Shown here piece by piece: positions 58,002-64,000 of a stretch of 64,000 bases of DNA. The stretch is from Campylobacter hyointestinalis subsp. hyointestinalis (lineage in GTDB: Bacteria; Campylobacterota; Campylobacteria; Campylobacterales; Campylobacteraceae). The stretch is taken from the NCBI RefSeq assembly GCF_013372145.1, contig NZ_CP053827.1, positions 1,364,001 to 1,428,000 of the forward strand. The letters run 5' to 3'. The translations under genes and the position numbers were made by a program. Under the pieces are notes generated by a model, which was given only the letters and a program-made list of their open reading frames with translations, made no database searches and had not been told where the DNA came from. The first letter of the stretch is position 1. Every line of letters starts with the position of its first letter.

Positions 58002-60281
58002 TTAGAATTTATATTTTACGCCTAAGCTTCCATTGACGTATTTATCGTCTCCGTTTGTTTTAAAACCAACACTTATGGTAGTAGATAAGTCTCTTGTCAC
58101 TGCATACTCACCACCTGCTATCACTTTAGCATACGTATCTTTGCTCTCATCTGCTTTTGTGGTAAATGAAGTGCTAGCGCCTCTAAATTTAGACACTAAG
58201 TCATCTCTGCTTACGCTGAGTTCTTGCTCAACGCTAGGAGCTACAAACATAAAGCTTCCGTCACTTAGGTATTGTCTAAACTCTACGCCTAAGTTTGCAC
58301 TAAGAGTTGAGCCATCTATTTTGCCAACTTCATAACCTTGTATTGTAGCATTGCTTAGAGTAAAGCTATCGTTTTTGTTGTATGCGTAATTTAGCCCGAT
58401 AAATGGTTTGATAAAGAAGTTATTTTGAGCTTTAACCACATAGCCGTAAGTCGCAGCGATATTTATAAATTTAGAATCATAATCGCCATTTAGGTATTCA
58501 TTTACTAGCTTATAGTTGTTTATATCGTTTTTACCTATACCAAAGCTTAGTGTAGTATCAAGCTCACTATCGCCAAGGTAAGCACGACTGTAAATTCCAA
58601 GCTCAAAGTTATCTGCTTCACTCTCTAAGTAGCTTGTATCTAGATCTGATTTTGCATAAGTGAAGTATGAACCAAGCAAGAAGTTATCAAAGCTTCTATC
58701 ATATCCTACGCTAAATCCATAAAGTTTTGGATCGCCATTATCGGTGTATCCTTTAGCTCCTATGACGTTTGCCCACAGCGAGTTATCATAGTCAAATCTT
58801 TTTGTGTATTCTTTTATGATGCTTGATAGTGCAGAGTTGTCGCCACTTGCTAGCTCTAAGCCTTCCATATTTTTTATAGCACTAGCTAAAGCAAGATCTT
58901 TGCTATATGGAGAGCTAAGCTTAGCAAGTCTAGTCATAGTATTTGTTTGGTTTGCCATAGATAAAGCAGTAGCTGGAGCGTTAAGACCGCCACCTATAAC
59001 ATTGCTTAGAGATTTGCTTGCTTCATTGATAGGTTTTTCTATCTGCTCTGCGATGTCTTGAGCCATAGTCGCATCGGTAACTTGTCCGCGTCTATCTGTA
59101 GTTACTAAATTTAGATTATTAGCTACAAAGCTTCCCAAACCAGCTTCATTTAGTGATTTTACTACATTTGAGTTGCTTGCTTTTACTACATCTGAAAATG
59201 AACTAGTTACGGTTATTTTATTTAACTGCTCTTTCATACTGTTTAAAGCTGCTAAAAGCTCGTTATAATCTTTTTTTTGATCATCTGATATAGCATCATC
59301 AGCTAGTAAATTTTTTAGCTTTACTGCATCGTAATTAGCAGGGTCTATAGTGATACCTTGAGTTTTAATAGCATCTATTGTGGCGTTTGTTATCTCAGCA
59401 CCTTTTGCATTTGCTAAATCATCTCCGCCGTCTAAGTTAGCTCCACCAGCTCCGCCTAATTCTTGAAGCTTTTGTGTAACTATATCTGCTTGCTTTTTCA
59501 AAGCTTCATCATCTTCTATTTCAGTGCCAGTGATAATTTTGGGGTCTGAATCAAAAGCTTCTTGTCTTGCACCTTCAATAGTCATTTTTAATTCATCTGC
59601 TCTTTTTACGAAATCATTTAAAGCTTGCATTATTTTTGGTTGAAGAGTTTTTAATGCTTCTATATTTGCTTCTGCTTTGTCTTTTGTGCCACCATTACCA
59701 GTTACGCCAGTGTATATGGTATTGATTAGATCAGATACAGTTATTGTAGCATTGCTGGCTTTATCTAGTAAATCAGTATCATCTTTTTTTAGCTCGGCAT
59801 TTAGCGTTGCGTAAATTTTAGTGGCATTTTCGGCTACATTTTTTATATCAAGTTTATCTTGATCTTTTTCTGCTATCTTAGAAAATAATGTTTTAATATC
59901 CTTAGCGACTTTTATAGCCAAATCTTTTGCAGCATCTTGTTTGTCTGCTTTTATTTTAATGTCGTTTGTGCCGTCATTTATTAATGTGCCTTCTTTTGAA
60001 TTCGGATCGATTGTTATAGTTTGCAAACCATCAGATTCTAAACCGTTTGCGAGATTCGTGAACTCAACGGCTAAATTTTGTAGCTCTTTAGCAGAACTTC
60101 TAAAGTTTGCTATATCTGTTGCAAATTGTGTTTTATAGTGGTTGGCTGAATCAACTGCTTCAATAGCTCTACTGTATGCCTGTTTAGCCACGAATGGAGT
60201 AACTGCGGCTAAAAGGCTCGACCCCCCCCCTATTGTCATAAGCGCTGAAGCTAGCACCAAAGAAAGTTTAAATCCTTTCAT
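58002..60281 (-). CDS. Phase-variable autotransporter with an alpha-helical passenger
   Basis: 759 aa: a signal peptide that carries a GGG encoded by a G9 tract (MTIGGGSSLLAA), a passenger (about 30-470) rich in helical, Ala/Lys/Asp heptad-like sequence with no beta-helix repeats, and a C-terminal beta-barrel (about 500-759; WANVIGAKGYTDNG, YGFSVGYDRSFDNFLLG) ending in Phe (VKYKF). The barrel fits the type V autotransporter domain. In the present frame the tract is ON; one G more or less would truncate the protein within the signal peptide. Ribosome site AAGGAG. Function unknown; surface adhesin is a guess. Confidence 0.82.
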   Translation of the reverse strand: MKGFKLSLVLASALMTIGGGSSLLAAVTPFVAKQAYSRAIEAVDSANHYKTQFATDIANFRSSAKELQNLAVEFTNLANGLESDGLQTITIDPNSKEGTLINDGTNDIKIKADKQDAAKDLAIKVAKDIKTLFSKIAEKDQDKLDIKNVAENATKIYATLNAELKKDDTDLLDKASNATITVSDLINTIYTGVTGNGGTKDKAEANIEALKTLQPKIMQALNDFVKRADELKMTIEGARQEAFDSDPKIITGTEIEDDEALKKQADIVTQKLQELGGAGGANLDGGDDLANAKGAEITNATIDAIKTQGITIDPANYDAVKLKNLLADDAISDDQKKDYNELLAALNSMKEQLNKITVTSSFSDVVKASNSNVVKSLNEAGLGSFVANNLNLVTTDRRGQVTDATMAQDIAEQIEKPINEASKSLSNVIGGGLNAPATALSMANQTNTMTRLAKLSSPYSKDLALASAIKNMEGLELASGDNSALSSIIKEYTKRFDYDNSLWANVIGAKGYTDNGDPKLYGFSVGYDRSFDNFLLGSYFTYAKSDLDTSYLESEADNFELGIYSRAYLGDSELDTTLSFGIGKNDINNYKLVNEYLNGDYDSKFINIAATYGYVVKAQNNFFIKPFIGLNYAYNKNDSFTLSNATIQGYEVGKIDGSTLSANLGVEFRQYLSDGSFMFVAPSVEQELSVSRDDLVSKFRGASTSFTTKADESKDTYAKVIAGGEYAVTRDLSTTISVGFKTNGDDKYVNGSLGVKYKF
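60222..60230 (-). repeat. G9 phase-variation tract in the autotransporter signal peptide
   Basis: Nine C on the plus strand, nine G on the coding strand, reading ATA-GGG-GGG-GGG-TCG (Ile-Gly-Gly-Gly-Ser) at residues 17-21. The gene is open at length 9 and would be shifted at 8 or 10. Confidence 0.9.
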
Positions 60282-60315
60282 GATTTCTCCTTAAAAATTA
60301 ATTTAATGGGGCGAA

Positions 60316-60345
60316 AGTATAGCACATAAATGGCGTAAAAAGCAA
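60316..60345 (-). promoter_or_regulatory. Sigma70-type promoter of the autotransporter
   Basis: Minus strand: TTGCTT (60340-60345), 18 nt, TATACT (60316-60321) with TGTGC before it. It lies 35-64 bp upstream of the ATG, followed by GGGGCG and the AAGGAG ribosome site. Confidence 0.55.
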
Positions 60346-60418
60346 TTTTTGTTTAAAATTTATTTTTGATAACGAATATTGCATACTTTGAACGTTTCGT
60401 AATGTAATGTTTGGATAT

Positions 60419-60427
60419 GGGGGGGGG
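60419..60427 (+). repeat. G9 tract in the spacer between the autotransporter and flhB genes
   Basis: Nine G in the 350-bp non-coding gap 60282-60631. Read on the plus strand it follows ATG-TTT-GGA-TAT and leads straight to TAG; adding one G would open only about 36 codons. No real gene was found around it. It lies about 100 bp upstream of the autotransporter promoter. Confidence 0.75.
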
Positions 60428-60500
60428 TAGGAAGAGGGTTATTTTCTTTAAATTTAATAACTTTTTTATATTTTCTTAAGAAAAAATGCTTTTTAAAGGT

Positions 60501-60555
60501 CGGCTTTGCCGGTGTGTGAAGTGAAAAACCTAAATTTAGTCCGCTTTAGCCGGAC
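60501..60555. repeat. Pair of short GC-rich hairpins in the flhB 3' spacer
   Basis: CGGC-TTT-GCCG (60501-60511) and GTCCG-CTTTAGC-CGGAC (60539-60555) share the sequence GGCTTT/CGCTTTA between GC arms. Together with the hairpin at 60574-60610 they form a run of three stem-loops in otherwise AT-rich DNA. Confidence 0.45.
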
Positions 60556-60573
60556 GGATAACTTTAGTATTTG

Positions 60574-60610
60574 GTTCTTTAGCACGGATTTATTCGTGCG
60601 TTAAAAGAAC
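60574..60610 (-). terminator. Strong stem-loop downstream of flhB
   Basis: Outer arms GTTCTTT / AAAGAAC and inner arms GCACG / CGTGC with a small internal bulge, starting 22 bp after the flhB stop on the minus strand. A likely terminator, though without a long T-run. Confidence 0.5.
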
Positions 60611-60631
60611 ATAAAAATAAAAAAATGATAG

Positions 60632-61705
60632 CTATTTTAGCTTATTGCTAAATTTAGCTTTATTTCCCATATAAACAAAGCTTAGCACTTCAGCTACTGC
60701 TTGAAATAGATTTGCTGGTATCATGGAATCCACATCGCAAACCTTGTAAAGTTCCCTTGCAAGAGGTGGATTTTCCACTATTTGAATTCCATTTTCAGCC
60801 GCTAGTTTTCTTATACGAAGTGCTAGATGATCTATGCCTTTTGCCAAAACTACAGGAGCTTTTTCCTTTTCCTTGTCATAGCGAAGAGCTACTGCGTAGT
60901 GAGTAGGGTTTGTGATAACGACATCAGCAGTAGGAATATTTTGCATCATCCTTTTACGCGCGGCTTGCATTTGAAGCTGTCTTATGCGCCCCTTTACTCT
61001 TGGATCCCCTTCCATCTGCTTGAACTCATCTTTAACTTCTTGTTTGCTCATTCTAAGCCCTTTAAAATACTGAAAACGAACTATAAAAATATCTGCGATA
61101 GCTATGATCAAAAACAAGAGTAACATAACTCCAGCCAAAATGAGCATTTTCTCTTTTAACCACAATAGCTGGTTAAACATAGGAAAAAATATGGTATGAG
61201 GAAGCTCTTTTACAAACTGCAAGAAAAAGTAAAATGCCACTCCAAAAACGGCACTTACTTTTAGTATGATTTTGATAGAGTCGATAAGTTTTTTAAGTGA
61301 AAATAAATTTGCTAAACCTTTTATAGGATTTATCTTACCAAAATTCGGTGTCAAAGGCTCAGTTGTAAATAAAAATCCAAATTGCATTACATTTGAAAGA
61401 ATTCCTGCTATCATGATAGAAACGGCAACTGGAAGTATGATGAGTATGACTTGAAGCATGGTATGGATAACTATTTTAAAAAATAGCTCTTTAGTAAGCT
61501 CTATACCAATCAAATTTTGATAATAAATATAAAGCTTGATAAGTCTCTCACCCATAAACGATAGCAAAAGCACAAGTGCGATTATACCGACTAGAAGTGT
61601 CACAAAACCGCTTGCGTCTTGCGATTTTGGGACATTACCCTTTTGTCTGGCGTCTTCTAGCTTTTTACTGGTGGGTTCTTCTGTTTTTTCTTGATCGTCT
61701 GCCAC
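60632..61705 (-). CDS. flhB: Flagellar export gate protein FlhB
   Basis: 357 aa. EKTEEPTSKKLEDARQKGNVPKS at the N-terminus (key E-K-T-E-x-P-T and GxVxKS), four membrane helices (about 35-55, 75-105, 145-165, 185-210), then the cytoplasmic domain with the autocleavage site NPTH (N266-H269). It switches export from hook to filament substrates. It ends 22 bp before a stem-loop and starts 2 bp after the nitroreductase gene. Confidence 0.95.
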   Translation of the reverse strand: MADDQEKTEEPTSKKLEDARQKGNVPKSQDASGFVTLLVGIIALVLLLSFMGERLIKLYIYYQNLIGIELTKELFFKIVIHTMLQVILIILPVAVSIMIAGILSNVMQFGFLFTTEPLTPNFGKINPIKGLANLFSLKKLIDSIKIILKVSAVFGVAFYFFLQFVKELPHTIFFPMFNQLLWLKEKMLILAGVMLLLFLIIAIADIFIVRFQYFKGLRMSKQEVKDEFKQMEGDPRVKGRIRQLQMQAARKRMMQNIPTADVVITNPTHYAVALRYDKEKEKAPVVLAKGIDHLALRIRKLAAENGIQIVENPPLARELYKVCDVDSMIPANLFQAVAEVLSFVYMGNKAKFSNKLK

Positions 61706-61707
61706 GG

Positions 61708-62334
61708 CTATCTATAACTTACTATATCTTTTATATCGCGTCTGTATTTTTGGCTTATGGCATTTTTTCTATATCCAAAAGTAAGCACTAAAGCAACTCT
61801 TTTTTGTTTTGTATCTATACCTAAAACACCTTCTAGCTGATCACGCACAAAACCTTCAATAGGACAACTATCTATTCCTAAAAAAGCGGCTTGCATCATC
61901 ATATTTTGCGCAGCCAAATAACACTGCGCCCTAGCCCAACCAAAAAGTTCTTTGTCGCTAGTGCCCTCGTTGTCTTTAAGCATATTTGCATATTTTTGTA
62001 AGTATGCTTTTTGTTCGTCTTCACTTTTATCTTTTCTACTACAGATTATGGATTTAGCATAGTCTGAACTAGCTCTTAGATCATCTATTTTAGCATATAT
62101 CACTACAACTTTTGAAGCAGTTGTGATCTGGACTTGATCCCAGCACGCCTTCTTCAAATCTTGCAAAAGCTCTTTATCTTCAACTACTTCAAATTCCCAC
62201 GGCTGCATACCCATAGAAGAAGGGGCTAGTCTACCAGCTTCTAAAATATCATCAAAATCTGCACTGTTTATTTTTTTATTTTCATCAAAAACTTTACACG
62301 CATGACGAAAGTTTAAGGCTTCTTTGAAATTCAT
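61708..62334 (-). CDS. RdxA-like NAD(P)H nitroreductase
   Basis: 208 aa, FMN nitroreductase fold. The N-terminal RHACKVFD block corresponds to RHSCKMFD of Helicobacter RdxA, then APSSMGMQPWEF, AAFLGIDSCPIEGF and a C-terminal VLTFGYR. The RdxA/FrxA subgroup reduces nitro compounds and quinones. The Cys beside the N-terminal Arg-His is an RdxA-type feature. It is 2 bp upstream of flhB and probably co-transcribed. Confidence 0.82.
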   Translation of the reverse strand: MNFKEALNFRHACKVFDENKKINSADFDDILEAGRLAPSSMGMQPWEFEVVEDKELLQDLKKACWDQVQITTASKVVVIYAKIDDLRASSDYAKSIICSRKDKSEDEQKAYLQKYANMLKDNEGTSDKELFGWARAQCYLAAQNMMMQAAFLGIDSCPIEGFVRDQLEGVLGIDTKQKRVALVLTFGYRKNAISQKYRRDIKDIVSYR

Positions 62335-62344
62335 CTTAATCCTT

Positions 62345-63376
62345 TTAAATCAAATTTATCTTATACTCTTTTTCTTTTGTTACCACGCCTATTATCTCAG
62401 CTTTTTCATAACCGGCATTTTTTAAATTCGTTAATGCTCTATAAGCATCTTTTTCGGCTATGCTTAAAATTAATCCGCCACTAGTTTGTGCGTCGCAAAG
62501 CAATATATCTGGGCTTGTTTGGCAAAATCTGGATATAAATTTAGCATTTTTGTAGCTACCTTCTGGTATTAGTCCAAGATCTGCGTATTTTCTTGCACTA
62601 TTTAAGATAGGAACTAAACTTTGATATATATCAAAGCAAATATCATCTCTTAACATCTCGCTTAAATGCCCTAAAAAACCAAATCCAGTAACATCAGTAG
62701 CAGCATTTACTTTTATATCTTCTAAAGCTTTAAGTGCATAAAAATTAAGCTGCGCCATTACACTTACTACTTCACAGGTCTCATCTATGCTTAAAAATCC
62801 ACCTTTTAAAGCCGTGCTTAAGACACCACTTCCGAGAGGTTTGGTAAGTATAAGCAAATCACCTAATTTAGCCGTATTGTTCGCCCAAAAATCATTTGGA
62901 TTTACGATGCCAGTTACGCTTAGGCCATAAATATTTTCTACTGTTTCTATACTATGTCCACCGACTAAAACAGCGCCGCATTCGCTTATTTTATTTTTGC
63001 CTCCAACCATAATCTCTTTTAAAATATCTCCGCTAAAATGACAACTATCAAAACCTACTATATTCATAGCTGTTATCGCTTTTGCACCCATAGCAAAGAT
63101 ATCGCTGAGCGAGTTTGCAGCTGCTATCTGTCCATATAAAAACGGATCATCGACCACCGGGGTAATAAAATCCAAAGTCTGAACGATAGCCGTATCGGCA
63201 TCAAGCTTAAATACTCCTGCATCTTCATTGCTATTTAGCGATGAAATGAGTCTGGGATCGCGCCTGATTATGTCGCCGATACTCTGTGTTAGACCCAACG
63301 GGTCTAGTTTGGCTGCACAACCTGACGCTTTTATAAATTTAGTAAGATTTTTATTATTATAAACTAACTGTTTCAT
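62345..63376 (-). CDS. selD: Selenophosphate synthetase
   Basis: 343 aa, AIR-synthase fold. The catalytic pair is Cys20 and Lys23 in KASGCAAKLDP; in some organisms the Cys position is Sec, but here it is encoded as Cys. Further marks: DAGVFKLDADTAIVQTLDFITP, ANSLSDIFAMGAK and AATDVTGFGFLGHL. It makes selenophosphate for Sec-tRNA. It overlaps yedF by 20 bp. The matching tRNA-Sec is 28 kb away in this window. Confidence 0.95.
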   Translation of the reverse strand: MKQLVYNNKNLTKFIKASGCAAKLDPLGLTQSIGDIIRRDPRLISSLNSNEDAGVFKLDADTAIVQTLDFITPVVDDPFLYGQIAAANSLSDIFAMGAKAITAMNIVGFDSCHFSGDILKEIMVGGKNKISECGAVLVGGHSIETVENIYGLSVTGIVNPNDFWANNTAKLGDLLILTKPLGSGVLSTALKGGFLSIDETCEVVSVMAQLNFYALKALEDIKVNAATDVTGFGFLGHLSEMLRDDICFDIYQSLVPILNSARKYADLGLIPEGSYKNAKFISRFCQTSPDILLCDAQTSGGLILSIAEKDAYRALTNLKNAGYEKAEIIGVVTKEKEYKINLI

Positions 63377-63953
63377 TTTCTAAAAGTATATTCATTATCT
63401 CAAAAGCATTGCTCATACTTCCTACTCCTAGTCTATCTACAAGCCCCATAGCTTCTAAACAACTACCACAACTCAAGATCTTGACGCCTAAACCCTCTAA
63501 CTCTTTTAAAGCGGCATAGCTAGGATGAGATCTACCAGTAGTCATTAAAACTGCTTCATTCACGCATACTATATACGCTGGTCTTTTACTCTGTTCTAAA
63601 GAATGGATAGAGCCTAAAAACTTAGCTAAAAGCCCTCTTCCGATAGGATCGCTTCCGACTTTATCTTCTTTTAAAAATAAAACTTTATCTTTAAATTTGA
63701 TATCGCAATTATAGTTTTGAACGTTTTGGTCTATCAGCTCGTGAGTTTTTTTAAGAATAAGAGTATGATCGCCACCTTTTGAACTAACGCTAAACTCAAA
63801 TTTATTTGTACTCAAAAATTTTTTAACATTTGTAAATGAAGCTTCACTATTTAGTAAAATCTCTAAATCATCACCTATATTTAAATTCTCTATGCTATAT
63901 TTTGTCCTGATGATCGGCTCTGGACAATCTAAATTTCTACAATCTATTTGCAC
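63357..63953 (-). CDS. yedF: YedF-type selenium metabolism protein (TusA-DsrE fusion)
   Basis: 198 aa. The N-terminal TusA/SirA domain has RNLDCPEPIIRTKY (CPxP motif, Cys9 from the GTG start), and the C-terminal DsrE-like domain carries KILSCGSCLEAMGL, the Cys-pair expected for YedF. YedF accompanies selD in selenium-using bacteria, perhaps handling selenide. The start is GTG with AAGGAG 6 nt before. Confidence 0.85.
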   Translation of the reverse strand: MQIDCRNLDCPEPIIRTKYSIENLNIGDDLEILLNSEASFTNVKKFLSTNKFEFSVSSKGGDHTLILKKTHELIDQNVQNYNCDIKFKDKVLFLKEDKVGSDPIGRGLLAKFLGSIHSLEQSKRPAYIVCVNEAVLMTTGRSHPSYAALKELEGLGVKILSCGSCLEAMGLVDRLGVGSMSNAFEIMNILLENETVSL

Positions 63954-64000
63954 TATTTCTCCTTAAATTTTGTATATTCAAACCTTGAATCAAAAGAATT

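Noticed and set aside
60409-60520. Short ORF opened by the orphan G9 tract
   Set aside because: The ATG frame stops at once with nine G; with ten it gives only about 36 hydrophobic codons without a ribosome site or known motif.
63314-63322. Selenocysteine in SelD
   Set aside because: The catalytic position is an ordinary Cys codon within SGCAAK; no in-frame TGA is present.

Overview
The window looks like a chromosomal segment of a Campylobacter species. The evidence is AT-rich DNA, AAATTTG/TAAATTT-rich spacers, tandem MOMP-type porins, a CadF-type adhesin, ccoNOQP with its epsilonproteobacterial accessory genes, a TrpGD fusion, and several 9-10 bp poly-G tracts. C. jejuni gene orders, recalled and not checked by search, match two blocks: about 4.5-30.5 kb (the Cj1475c-Cj1499c order) and about 44-51 kb (the Cj0352-Cj0345 order). 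The joins between blocks differ from C. jejuni. I favour a non-jejuni Campylobacter, possibly of the C. fetus/hyointestinalis group, but the sequence alone does not settle the species.

Layout. 1-4.1 kb: 5' part of a LivJ-like binding-protein gene, a c-type cytochrome and two tandem porins. 4.1-12.7 kb: a lipoprotein, an unknown protein, pyruvate:flavodoxin oxidoreductase, a HAD phosphatase, MscS, CadF, and rplM-rpsI. 12.8-22.6 kb: a long tightly packed minus-strand series, ccoNOQP - DUF4006 - 33-aa membrane peptide - TPM-like - FixH-like - addB - addA. 22.7-30.5 kb: a two-component system, a TauE/UreH-like membrane protein, carA, DUF507, a tiny secreted Cys/His peptide, a FlgX/MotE-like and a FliJ-like protein, purA and hisZ. 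30.5-34.7 kb: a large PAS-GGDEF-EAL protein directly downstream of a selenocysteine tRNA gene.

34.8-39.1 kb: a BON lipoprotein converging on an MMPL - MlaC - MlaA lipid-transport cluster. 39.3-43.4 kb: a molybdate locus (ModE with two Mop domains, a stand-alone molbindin, ModA, a TOBE protein, ModC, ModB). 43.4-51 kb: a lipoprotein, FliO/FliN/CheX-like proteins and trpE-GD-F-B-A. 51.1-52.8 kb: a flagellin gene broken by one in-frame stop and preceded by a sigma28-type promoter and a G10 tract. 53-64 kb: a DASS anion transporter, uvrA, a phase-variable autotransporter with an in-frame G9, an orphan G9 spacer, flhB, an RdxA-like nitroreductase, selD and yedF.

Two functional themes recur. The first is microaerobic and anaerobic energy metabolism: cbb3 oxidase, the pyruvate oxidoreductase, molybdate uptake, and selenium use (tRNA-Sec, SelD, YedF), which together would supply a Mo/W-Sec enzyme such as formate dehydrogenase encoded elsewhere. 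The second is the cell surface and motility, with poly-G contingency tracts. No IS element, prophage, CRISPR array or rRNA operon was seen. No wholly new multigene system stands out. The best leads are the broken phase-tract flagellin, the helical-passenger autotransporter, the possible sRNA upstream of cadF, the 33-aa peptide in the cbb3 operon, and the amplified Mop domains at the mod locus.
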